Shown: positions 1-7,153 of the stretch, piece by piece
Position numbering within the stretch: the first letter of the stretch is position 1
Layout: each line of letters starts with the position of its first letter
Notes under the pieces: generated by a model
What the model was told of the DNA's origin: nothing
What the model saw: only the letters and a program-made list of their open reading frames with translations
Database searches by the model: none
Program-made: the position numbers and the translations under genes
Origin: Ensifer sp. LCM 4579
Lineage (GTDB): Bacteria; Pseudomonadota; Alphaproteobacteria; Rhizobiales; Rhizobiaceae
Direction: 5' to 3'
NCBI RefSeq assembly: GCF_001854885.1
Contig: NZ_MDDV01000024.1
Location: forward strand, 246,129-310,128
DNA: 64,000 nucleotides

Positions 1-460
1 GTGAGAACACGCTGCAGGCGCTCGCCTCGGACCTCGGCTATCTCGAGGCTGGTGCCGGCTGGCGAACCGGATCCCCGTCCCCTGGCCAGCGCCGCAATCA
101 CTACTGCTGAAGTTCGTCGCCCACCACCTCTGGGACCCGGTCAAGCGCGCCGAGGACCCATCGCATGGCATGCCGGCGGACGTTGAGGTCGGGTCGCGCT
201 CAGAGCGCCTGCTCAGAGCCGCCAACTCGCACGCGCCCGGCACGGTACGGCGACGGCTGATGTCGTGGTCGATCCTCACCCGCTGGCGCGGCCTGACCGG
301 CGCTTCGGCGCGCCGTCACTGAAGAGCGCCCTCCGGCTGGCGGTCAAGGCGAGCAGCCGGCCGCGGCAAAGTAAGAGCAAAAAGGCGGTAACTGGTGATG
401 TGCTGGCAAAGCTGCTCGCCGCCTGCGCCGGCGAACGCCTCGTCGACCGGCGCGACTGGC
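1..460 (+). pseudogene. Degraded tyrosine recombinase (phage-type integrase) fragment
   Basis: Three successive reading frames together give the N-terminal half of a site-specific tyrosine recombinase. Frame 3 gives ENTLQALASDLGYLEA (bases 3-50). Frame 2 gives a stretch including LLLKFVAHHLWDPVKRAEDP and APGTVRRRLMSW (about 62-300). Frame 1 gives KSALRLAVKASSRPR and VTGDVLAKLLAACAGERLVD (about 316-459). The order matches the SAM-like core-binding domain of recombinases common in Rhizobiales and Sphingomonadales. At least two frameshifts are present, and similarity stops where the catalytic domain should begin (after DRRD), so no R-H-R-Y catalytic residues remain. It may extend left of the window. 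It lies next to a phage gene cluster and is probably a relic of its integration machinery or of a separate element. Confidence 0.75.
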
Positions 461-491
461 AGGTGCCGCAAAAGCCGCGAAAACAGGGTAG

Positions 492-583
492 CTTGAACCG
501 CATGGCATTGATCTCCGATTTGGAACCAAGACATTGGAAAACGTCTGATTCCATGGTGGAATCAATGCCATGCCGGTTCAAGC
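492..583. repeat. Imperfect inverted repeat with about 22-bp arms
   Basis: The arm at 492-513 (starts GCTTGAACCG, ends GGCATTGAT) is repeated in inverse at 561-583 with one extra base. The 47-bp centre contains a smaller palindrome around ATTCCATGGTGGAAT. The element fills the gap between the integrase relic and the phage cluster and resembles rhizobial intergenic mosaic elements. A partial match to the repeat at 39531-39683 (CTTGAGCCGA, GATCCA) follows at about 606-622. Confidence 0.7.
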
Positions 584-667
584 ACAACGAACCGGACAGC
601 CGTGTGCCTTGAGCCGAAGATCCACGCACAACCGAGGCCCGTCGTCTCTCCTAAGCGCCACGAACTG

Positions 668-1126
668 TCAAAGCCGATTGACGGCATGCGCCCGCCAGTC
701 ATCGTCCGTCAGCGTGAAGATGATTTCCGCCTCCCCGCGTCCGCGCAGGCGGGGAACGCGATGGCTCGTGAACCCGAAGCGCCGGGCGATATCGACCATG
801 CCGCGGTTCTCCTCCGAGACACGCAGCACCGCCAGCTGGCAGCCGATCTCCTCGAAGGGGTAGCCGAACATGGCTTTCAGCACCGGCCGCGTCAGCCAGC
901 GCTTGCTGGAAGACGCCGCCGAAAGCTCGATGACGCCCGCTTCCGGGGAATAATTGTGGTAGACCACGCCGGCGATCAGTTCGCCGCCATCCAGGACTCC
1001 CAGCGTCGTGAAATCGGCAAAACCCCTTTCGCAGCCGCCTATCTGCCTCGCGACGAAGGCGCCGATCGCCTCGTTGGTCGCGGGATCGCCCGCCCCGCCC
1101 CAGATGATCCTCGGCCCGAGGATCAA
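668..1126 (-). CDS. GNAT-like N-acetyltransferase, phage-associated
   Basis: A 152-aa protein whose core looks like a GNAT fold: a beta strand DGGELIAGVVYHNY, an acidic helix region, and the C-terminal EENRGMVDIARRFGF segment typical of GNAT acetyl-CoA-binding ends (residues about 105-125). Similar small acetyltransferase-like proteins are common at the end of head-tail connector operons in phages of Rhizobiales. The substrate is unknown. The likely start is a TTG at 1126 that overlaps the TGA of the upstream 542-aa gene (TTGA) and follows a GAGGGGAG ribosome-binding stretch. It is the last gene of the minus-strand phage cluster; no tail-fibre or lysis genes follow. Confidence 0.6.
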   Translation of the reverse strand: MILGPRIIWGGAGDPATNEAIGAFVARQIGGCERGFADFTTLGVLDGGELIAGVVYHNYSPEAGVIELSAASSSKRWLTRPVLKAMFGYPFEEIGCQLAVLRVSEENRGMVDIARRFGFTSHRVPRLRGRGEAEIIFTLTDDDWRAHAVNRL

Positions 1127-2751
1127 GCGCTCCCCTCCCCCGCCGACACCTGCAGCGTGGCGAGATCCACCGCAATGTCGAGCTTCACCGCGCCGCCGGA
1201 GGTGATGACGCAGCCGACGGCAAGCATGTCGCCTGCCGCCCGCACGTTCTGGCGAAAATCATAACGCAACCGCTCCGACACGCCGTCCCAGCGCGCCACG
1301 TCCCAGAGTCCGACATCCCATTCCGGCGACGCCGTATCGCCCTCCGTCACCCGGTCGAAGGGCGGCGCGGTCCTGTCGAAGTCCGCCCGCGCGAATAGCT
1401 GCACTTTCGGCTTCGTCTTCGCGCGGAAATACATATGCGCCAGCGCCGCCGCCGTCCGCTGGCCGAACTGTCCGGCCGGCGTGAACTGCGAGAGATAGGT
1501 GGCGGTAAAGCTCAGCCCGTCGTCGGTGCCGCCGGTGTCGCCCTGCCAGCAATAGCCGCCGAGCGATCCGAAGAAGAGGCCGCCCTGCAGCGTCTCGAAG
1601 CAGTTTGCCCGCCAGTTGCTGATCGTCGACCAGCGCCCGTTTAAAACATTCATGACGAAGGTCCTGTCGCTGACGACGCTGTTGTCCGGAAAGGCGACGA
1701 AGACGAGATTCTGCTCGGCCCAGGCTTTGAGCGTCCAGCCCGAGCCGGTCGCATTCGCCGCCTGCCGCCAGTCGTCCTCGATCGGCCGCGAGACGGAGAC
1801 CTGCGCCAGCGCCTGCCCTTCTCGCTGATGGAAGTCGCGCTGAAACACTTGGCTCATCGGCGTCAGGCCGTCCGTCGTGGCGATCAGCACGTCGCCGCCG
1901 ACACGGATCCAGGCATTCTTCCCGAGCGGCTTGCCGATCTGGTAGACGCCCTTCAGTGCGAAGTCGCTGGCGCTCGAAGGGTCGGAGCCGGCATAGACGG
2001 CGATTTCCCCCTCGGTCGAAACGAAGACGCAGAGATCGGAAAGCCCGTCGCCGCTTTCGAGCGACCAGGAAAAGCCGGTCAGCAACGATCCGCCCCTCTT
2101 CATCACGCCGCCCAGCGGAAACACCGAAGCCGCGCCGCCGATTGCATTGACGGCCAGGTAATAGGCATCGAGCGTCGCATTCTTCAGGAAGAATTCGCGG
2201 TTCTTGAAGAGCCAGCCATAATTGAGCTGAGCCATGGTCGTCGCATCGGAGAAGCTGATCGCCGGCGTCGTCGCCCAATTGGTCCCGTCATAGATGCGGC
2301 GCGTGTCCGCGCCGTTGAGGCAGACGAGAAAGGAGCCGCCGGCCGTCGTGTGCTGAAAGGCGCACCAGTCGCCGCCATTGAGACCGCTGACCTCCGCCGC
2401 CGTCGTCGCCGGCGGGACTGCCGGCGCCGTCATGTTGTAGATCGCGCTCGCCGTCGCCATGAACAGCTTTTCATTGCTGCCATATTTATATTTGAAGGCG
2501 CTCCGGATGGCGCCGCCATCCGCCGCCAGCCCCGCCTTCCGTGAACCGCCGCGGATCGTGCAGCCGGTCAGCGTCGGCAGGAAATTGCTGAGCACGCTCG
2601 CCGATCCCGGCGCTTGCGAGGCCATGTCGGCGGTCGTCACCAGCCCGCCTTTCGGCGCCGGAAAGGTCACCGCCTGCGAGGTTGGCGAGCGGCCGATGCT
2701 CGCCTGGCCGCGATTGGTGAGCGGCAGCCGGCCGGGAAGAACCCTCGTCAT
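1123..2751 (-). CDS. Phage head-tail connector / tail hub-like protein (542 aa)
   Basis: A 542-aa protein opening with a basic, proline-rich stretch (MTRVLPGRLPLTNRGQ) and continuing with repeated short beta-strand segments rich in W, G and aromatics (for example WCAFQHTTAGGSFLVCLNG, NGRWSTISNWRANCFETL). This suits a beta-propeller-like nozzle or stopper protein, as in P22 gp10-type and SU10-like podoviral tails. No enzyme motif or signal peptide is visible. The ATG start overlaps the previous stop as ATGA, so it is probably translationally coupled to the 200-aa connector gene upstream. The assignment rests on position, size and composition, not on a catalytic signature. Confidence 0.55.
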   Translation of the reverse strand: MTRVLPGRLPLTNRGQASIGRSPTSQAVTFPAPKGGLVTTADMASQAPGSASVLSNFLPTLTGCTIRGGSRKAGLAADGGAIRSAFKYKYGSNEKLFMATASAIYNMTAPAVPPATTAAEVSGLNGGDWCAFQHTTAGGSFLVCLNGADTRRIYDGTNWATTPAISFSDATTMAQLNYGWLFKNREFFLKNATLDAYYLAVNAIGGAASVFPLGGVMKRGGSLLTGFSWSLESGDGLSDLCVFVSTEGEIAVYAGSDPSSASDFALKGVYQIGKPLGKNAWIRVGGDVLIATTDGLTPMSQVFQRDFHQREGQALAQVSVSRPIEDDWRQAANATGSGWTLKAWAEQNLVFVAFPDNSVVSDRTFVMNVLNGRWSTISNWRANCFETLQGGLFFGSLGGYCWQGDTGGTDDGLSFTATYLSQFTPAGQFGQRTAAALAHMYFRAKTKPKVQLFARADFDRTAPPFDRVTEGDTASPEWDVGLWDVARWDGVSERLRYDFRQNVRAAGDMLAVGCVITSGGAVKLDIAVDLATLQVSAGEGSA

Positions 2752-3350
2752 GATGCCCCCCTGTCCGCATTGATCTCCTGCAGGAGCTCCGCTTCGAATT
2801 CCGCAAGATGGTCCTCGAAGGGCAGGCCCTTCTGCCGCTTCCAGCGCCAGATCAGCCCTTTGGCAAGCAGCCGCTCCGGAAAGAGCATCGTGTCGTCGTC
2901 GGCGCGAAAGAGATCGCGCTCCTCGTAAGGGTCGCCGAGCACCCAGTTCTTGGAGAGATAGTCGATGGTCGCCCCGGCTGCCGCAGCGGCCGGGGAAAAG
3001 AGCATCTCCTTGCCGCGAAGGTGGCAATAGAGCGCCTCTGAGCCGACAGCCGCGACCACCGCCCATTGCGCATCATTCGTCACCAGCCGGATGCATCCGC
3101 CGTCTGCGCTGCGGACCGCACCCCCCGGCGCAAGCCGCTGATAGTCGGAGGGCAGCAGTTCCGGCGAAGCGGAAACGGCAAGGCTCTTCACTAGGCGCCG
3201 CCAGTCGGCGCGCCGCGCGATCTCGCCGCCCGCCTCCTGCGCCAGCGCCACCATCGTCTGCGCATTGGGGTCATTGGTCCCGTAGACGCTGTCGAAACGG
3301 TCGAGCGAGACTATATCGCACGCTGCATTGACCACCGTCAGAAGCGTCAT
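2748..3350 (-). CDS. Phage structural/connector protein (200 aa)
   Basis: A 200-aa protein beginning MTLLTVVNAACDIV. It carries an N-terminal segment SVYGTNDPNAQTMVALAQEAGGEIARRADWRRL that is typical of small head-tail adaptor proteins of podoviruses. Its C-terminus is acidic and helical (FEDHLAEFEAELLQEINAD). The start overlaps the preceding stop (ATGA) and its own stop overlaps the next start (ATGA), so it sits in the middle of a translationally coupled connector operon. No enzymatic motif is visible; the role is inferred from gene order (capsid, small proteins, adaptors, hub). Confidence 0.6.
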   Translation of the reverse strand: MTLLTVVNAACDIVSLDRFDSVYGTNDPNAQTMVALAQEAGGEIARRADWRRLVKSLAVSASPELLPSDYQRLAPGGAVRSADGGCIRLVTNDAQWAVVAAVGSEALYCHLRGKEMLFSPAAAAAGATIDYLSKNWVLGDPYEERDLFRADDDTMLFPERLLAKGLIWRWKRQKGLPFEDHLAEFEAELLQEINADRGAS

Positions 3351-3943
3351 GGCGTCAGCCCTCCGATGGCGATTTCGGCATTGCCCCAGCGCAGGCGCTC
3401 GTCGGCGAGCCCGAGCCCCGCCATCGCCTGCCGCTTCAGCGTCTCGGCCGCGCCCGCCTTGGCCGCATCCCGTTCCCAGATGGCGATTTCCTCGACCAGC
3501 CCGTAGAGATAGACGTCGGGCGCCTTGTCGATCAGCCAGTTGCTGGGCTCGGCCGCCGTGAGCGCCGGTATCCTGGCGTAATAGGTGACTTCCAGTTCCG
3601 CCGCCCCCTTCGGCCGCACCCGGATCCGGTCGCCGATGATCGCATAGCCCGCTGGCGCGCCGCCCGATGCTGCAAGCACCGTTAGTTCCGCCAGCGGTCG
3701 CGCCCGCAGCACCCGGCTGCCCGGCGCAAGCACCTGCCGTGCCTCCAGAAAGTCGGCGGGCAAGGTGCCCTCGCCCTCCGCCAGCGCCAGCAACGCCACC
3801 TTCTCCATGTCGGCAAGGCGCAGCACGCGATTGAACTTCTGTTCCGCGAGTGAAACGAAGCGCGGGAAGAGATGGGCAATGTCGTCGCGACCGGCATAGG
3901 CGCCGGCATCGACCAGCAGGGATGCATAATCCGATATCGTCAT
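3347..3943 (-). CDS. Phage head-tail adaptor-like protein (198 aa)
   Basis: A 198-aa protein starting MTISDYASLLVDAGAYAG. The pattern after the start (DDIAHLFPRFVSLAEQKFNRVLR) and the central segment GTLPADFLEARQVL followed by IIGDRIRVRP and ELEVTYYARIP match the helical adaptor proteins that bind beneath the portal in SU10/P22-like podoviruses. The ATG at 3943 was preferred over an upstream GTG because it overlaps the previous stop as ATGA. It is flanked on both sides by coupled phage genes. Function is inferred from family pattern and position. Confidence 0.65.
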   Translation of the reverse strand: MTISDYASLLVDAGAYAGRDDIAHLFPRFVSLAEQKFNRVLRLADMEKVALLALAEGEGTLPADFLEARQVLAPGSRVLRARPLAELTVLAASGGAPAGYAIIGDRIRVRPKGAAELEVTYYARIPALTAAEPSNWLIDKAPDVYLYGLVEEIAIWERDAAKAGAAETLKRQAMAGLGLADERLRWGNAEIAIGGLTP

Positions 3944-4263
3944 AGCCGTCCCTCGAATGTGCGCCACGCGCGGTTATCGCCGTCATTGAGCCACCGCTTC
4001 ACATAGCGGTCGTCCCCTTCGGAATGGGCCCGGACCAGGTTTTCCGAATGCGCGAGATTGAGCGGGATCGAGGCGACCTTGGCCCATTCGCCGAAGCCGT
4101 TGCCGGCGGTCGCATTGCGGGTAAAAGCGTTCTGGCGGACGAGGTTTTCGACCGGATAGTCCGTCCGCCAATGCGTCCTGTTGCCGTCCTCCATCACCCA
4201 GACGGAGCGGCCGGTCAGGAAATCATAATCAAACAGCTTCCAGTCGCCGTCGCGGATCACCAT
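3940..4263 (-). CDS. Small phage protein of unknown function (107 aa)
   Basis: A 107-aa protein beginning MVIRDGDWKLFDYDFLTGRSVW, rich in W, D, N and R, with no transmembrane segment. A GTG at 4269 that overlaps the upstream TGA would add two residues; the ATG at 4263 is given. Its stop overlaps the ATG of the adaptor gene. It lies between capsid and adaptor genes and has the size and composition of conserved small virion proteins of rhizobial prophages. No specific function is recognisable. Confidence 0.6.
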   Translation of the reverse strand: MVIRDGDWKLFDYDFLTGRSVWVMEDGNRTHWRTDYPVENLVRQNAFTRNATAGNGFGEWAKVASIPLNLAHSENLVRAHSEGDDRYVKRWLNDGDNRAWRTFEGRL

Positions 4264-4265
4264 GG

Positions 4266-4436
4266 TCACTCTCCCGGCAGCGGATCGGCGCGCTCGGCCT
4301 TGCCCTTGGCGATCAGGAATTTAGCCGCATCGAGCGGCACATCGAGTACCGTGCCGGCCGGGACACGATCCCCTTCAGTTACCCATGTGTCGTAGAGAAG
4401 CCTGACCGGTAAATATTTTGTCTTCACTTCACTCAT
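4266..4436 (-). CDS. Small phage protein (56 aa), first gene after the capsid terminator
   Basis: The sequence encodes MSEVKTKYLPVRLLYDTWVT, followed by EGDRVPAGTVLDVPLDAAKF and a basic/acidic tail ending PGE. The V-P-A-G-T-V-LDVP pattern followed by an AKFLIAKGKAERAD segment is typical of short phage proteins encoded next to major capsid genes; some decorate heads. The ATG at 4436 follows a terminator-like hairpin just downstream of the capsid gene, and the stop overlaps the next start. The function is not known. Confidence 0.6.
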   Translation of the reverse strand: MSEVKTKYLPVRLLYDTWVTEGDRVPAGTVLDVPLDAAKFLIAKGKAERADPLPGE

Positions 4437-4450
4437 CGTGCGCCTCGTTC

Positions 4451-4480
4451 CAAAAACAAAAAGGCGCCTCTCGGCGCCCG
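4451..4480 (-). terminator. Rho-independent terminator after the capsid gene
   Basis: Read on the minus strand: GGGCGCC, a GAGA loop, GGCGCC, then TTTTTGTTTTT. This is a compact GC stem followed by a near-perfect U tract. It lies 30 bases past the capsid stop and 15 bases before the next start, so it would reduce transcription of the connector genes relative to the capsid. Confidence 0.85.
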
Positions 4481-4509
4481 TATGAATGTCGGCGGTTCAC
4501 CACGCGCCG

Positions 4510-5505
4510 CTAGCTGGCGGCACTCAGGCCGAAGAGGTCTGCCGCGATGCCGAGTCCCTTTTCGTTGTGCACCTTGAGCGTGCCCTCGCCGATGATCACG
4601 CCCTTGTCGGCGTCTCCGGTTCTGGCGACATCGCGATCCTCCTGAATATTGCGGAGCCACAGGAATGAGAGCATGTCACTGTCGATGAAGAAGGCGTTGC
4701 GCGCCAGACCGGCGCTGACTGCCTGTACACGGTTGGGATGGATCATCACCGTGCCGAACGGCCCCTCGTAATAATCCGCCGTCGCAACGATCGTGTTTCG
4801 CTCTCCGCCCTGCGAGACCGCATAGCGGAAAGGCGCAACATTGCTGTCGGACATGAAGGTGACGAAGACGGATTTGACGTATGGCGAGACCGAGACATGG
4901 CGGAAGTTGGCGCCGTTCTGGTAGCCCTGCTGCATTACGTCGTCCAGGATGGCTTTTGTGAATGCCCGTTGTGTGCCGGTGACCGGCGCCACAGTCAAAC
5001 CCGTCCCGGGGTTGAAGCCGCCATTGGCGCCAGCGGCCCCACGCGAGACGTTGGTCTCGACCCAGGTGTTCAGTGAGCCGAATTCGCGCGTGGCGCCACC
5101 GGCCGAAGCGTTAGTATCAACGATGGCGAATTCTACGTCCTTGCGGATTTCCACGCCCTTCTTGAGTTTCTGGTACTTTCGCTTCTGCACATTGCCGGCT
5201 TCAGCCGTCACCTCCTGCGTCGCGGAGATAATCCAGTCCTTGCGCATGATTTGCGTATAGTTGCCCAGCCGCTTCGGTGGGGTGATCGCGTCGAAGGCAT
5301 ATTCCTCGCCTTCCTCGCGGATATTGGCACCGGGCGCGGCGAGTTCGTCCGTCTCCCATTCCGGGTGGACCGTGACGCACTTGCCCTTCTCGATCAGCGA
5401 ATAGATTGGCGTGTCCTCCGGCGTGATGCGCGACACCACATCGGAAAGCTCCTCGCGATTGCCGACGGCCTCGGTCGTCTGGAATGTGTTGGTGACAACT
5501 GCCAT
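4510..5505 (-). CDS. Major capsid protein, SU10 (DUF5309) type
   Basis: A 331-aa protein beginning MAVVTNTFQTTEAVGNREEL. The order of landmarks matches the SU10-like major capsid family (HK97 fold): an N-terminal VVSRITPEDTPIYSLIEKGK, a central NYTQIMRKDWIISATQE, DVEFAIVDTNASAGG, a mid-protein AILDDVMQQGYQNGANFRH, and a C-terminal EGPFGTVMIHPNR with ARNAFFIDSDMLSFLWLR. There is no separate maturation protease visible. The ATG at 5505 is preceded by AAGGACG. The gene follows the scaffold-like gene and ends in a strong terminator. The frame is intact, unlike the neighbouring integrase. Confidence 0.85.
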   Translation of the reverse strand: MAVVTNTFQTTEAVGNREELSDVVSRITPEDTPIYSLIEKGKCVTVHPEWETDELAAPGANIREEGEEYAFDAITPPKRLGNYTQIMRKDWIISATQEVTAEAGNVQKRKYQKLKKGVEIRKDVEFAIVDTNASAGGATREFGSLNTWVETNVSRGAAGANGGFNPGTGLTVAPVTGTQRAFTKAILDDVMQQGYQNGANFRHVSVSPYVKSVFVTFMSDSNVAPFRYAVSQGGERNTIVATADYYEGPFGTVMIHPNRVQAVSAGLARNAFFIDSDMLSFLWLRNIQEDRDVARTGDADKGVIIGEGTLKVHNEKGLGIAADLFGLSAAS

Positions 5506-5625
5506 GTGTTCGTCCTTCTAAAAATGATGCGCGCGGCCAACCGCCCGCCAGCAAGCGAGCGGACGGCCATTTCATGTCGGGAATCAAATGTCGTTCGTTT
5601 GGGCAATGGGCGTGCCCTATACCGT

Positions 5626-5707
5626 CCCCCCCTGTTTGGGGGAGATGGCCGGTCCACCCTCCGCAGCTGCAGCGCAGCTGCTGCGGAGGACGGGCAGGCC
5701 AGAGGGG
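5626..5707. repeat. GC-rich intergenic palindrome (CCTCCGCAGCAGCTGC family)
   Basis: Outer arms CCCCCT and AGGGGG enclose GGCCGGTCCACCCTCCGCAG, then AGCTGCAGCGCAGCTGCT and CGGAGGACGGGCAGGCC. The same unit recurs at 19814-19866 and 45001-45051. It is inserted between the scaffold and capsid genes of the phage cluster, which fits a prophage resident long enough to gain host repeats. Confidence 0.75.
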
Positions 5708-5734
5708 GTAAACGCGTCCGTCCTGCTTTGTCGA

Positions 5735-6691
5735 CTACTCAAAATCGACCGCCATCGCGTCGCGGATCGATCCGCTTCGCGTAAGACGCCGCATCGCCTC
5801 GCGGCTTTCTCGGTTCTGCCGCTGCGCCTGGCTCTTTGCCTTTAGGCGCGGTACCGGCGCCGGCGCCTCAGTTACCTTCTGCAAAGCCTTCGCACGCGCC
5901 CGCTCGGCGTTGAGCCCAAGGCGGGCATAGTGCGCGAGCTTGAAGAGGCGGTGGTCGATCACCTCGCGCATTTCCTGGTCGGAGAAGCCGAGTTCCCGCG
6001 CCGTCTCGAAAGCTTCGGCGAAGAAAGCCTGCCGCCCCTCCTCCTGTCCCGTCTGCGGGAAAGCTTCGAGGAGTTTGGCGTTCTCCAATGCTAGCCTCTC
6101 CCCGGCCGCCGCAGCCTCCAGTTCCGCTGCGACGCCTGCCGGTTCTTCGGCCAACGCCATTACCCGAGCAAGCTCCTCAAGCCCTGCCTGATGCAGCGCC
6201 CATTGACGCTGATAGGCCTGCGGATCGTGGAGCCTCAGTGCTTCCGGCGGCTCGCCCGGAACCTGCCCCGCAACCAATTCGGCCACGGCCTTAGCGGTCG
6301 CAGCCACACGGCTGCTCATGCTTTCGAGCGCGCGGCCACGATTGGCCAGATCCTGGGTCTTGTGTCGGTAGTCGCGGTCGCGCATGTAGCCGAGCTTCAG
6401 TTCCTCAAGCGGAACCTGCTCGCCGCCCTTGAGCGTCACGATCATGTCCTCGGCTTCGTTGGCCGCCTCATCCTCGTCAGGAGGCGTCGGCTCGTCACCT
6501 TCGGGATCAATCTCGTCTGGCTCACCGGCGTAGTCTTCAGTCCCCTCGCCGTCCCGCTTTTCCTCTTCCTCGCCTCGCGGGTTGGCCTCGTGCGGCTCCC
6601 GGAAGTCGAGGTCGGCGTAGCTCGCGGGATCGACCGAGCCGTCAACGGTTTTGCTCCCGCCGAAAGGCAGGTTGGCACTATCGTTCATCAT
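5735..6691 (-). CDS. Scaffold-like acidic phage protein
   Basis: A 318-aa protein. The first 90 residues are strongly acidic and probably disordered (runs such as EEEEKRDGEG and EDEAANEAED). A conserved VTLKGGEQVPLEELKLGYMR box follows (about 86-105), then long charged helices (residues 110-270) and a basic C-terminal tail (KAKSQAQRQNRESREAMRR). Acidic N-terminus, coiled-coil middle, basic C-terminus and position directly upstream of the major capsid gene are what is known of podoviral scaffolding proteins. Two adjacent ATGs are possible starts (6691, 6688). Confidence is moderate because scaffolds have little sequence conservation. Confidence 0.65.
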   Translation of the reverse strand: MMNDSANLPFGGSKTVDGSVDPASYADLDFREPHEANPRGEEEEKRDGEGTEDYAGEPDEIDPEGDEPTPPDEDEAANEAEDMIVTLKGGEQVPLEELKLGYMRDRDYRHKTQDLANRGRALESMSSRVAATAKAVAELVAGQVPGEPPEALRLHDPQAYQRQWALHQAGLEELARVMALAEEPAGVAAELEAAAAGERLALENAKLLEAFPQTGQEEGRQAFFAEAFETARELGFSDQEMREVIDHRLFKLAHYARLGLNAERARAKALQKVTEAPAPVPRLKAKSQAQRQNRESREAMRRLTRSGSIRDAMAVDFE

Positions 6692-6855
6692 GGAAAGGAC
6701 CTTTTTTGTGAGTTGCTAAGCGGCGCGATTGCGCGGCTTATTTGCGCATCGAAGAACTACGCCATTTCGACGAGTTGCCTCGGCTTCATGACTCAATTTT
6801 AAAGCATGCAACTTGAAGACGGTAGAAGCCCGCTCCTGACCTCCGACGCACCGCA

Positions 6856-7092
6856 TTACGCAGGGGCGCATGTTCCCTCCGTCTTGGCTTGTTCCGTCAG
6901 GAACTTAAGCTTGGCACGGAAATTCCGAATGGCCCGCGCCTCGGCTGCAAAGGCCGCGCGGGTCTCGTGGTCGGGAAGCCTCGCATTGACGCAGCCGTTG
7001 ATCGCCGCTGCTTCCAATTCGTCCATCAGCCGATCAAACAGCGGATTGTCGAGAAGCGCCCGCGCCGCTGCAGCTTTTTCTTCTGACCGCAT
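6856..7092 (-). CDS. Small phage protein (78 aa)
   Basis: MRSEEKAAAARALLDNPLFD followed by RLMDELEAAAINGCVNARLP and a basic helical end. The ALLDNPLFDRLMDELE pattern and the length match short proteins encoded between portal and scaffold genes in Rhizobiales prophages; their role is unknown. Upstream sits AAGAAAGGTCCACGCA, giving a usable ribosome-binding site. In an intact phage it would follow the portal gene directly, but here an acyltransferase and a lipoprotein gene intervene. Confidence 0.6.
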   Translation of the reverse strand: MRSEEKAAAARALLDNPLFDRLMDELEAAAINGCVNARLPDHETRAAFAAEARAIRNFRAKLKFLTEQAKTEGTCAPA

Positions 7093-7153
7093 TGCGTGGA
7101 CCTTTCTTTCGGGCTTCCATCATTTGGTCAAAGGAGCCGCGGCCGTAGCAATC

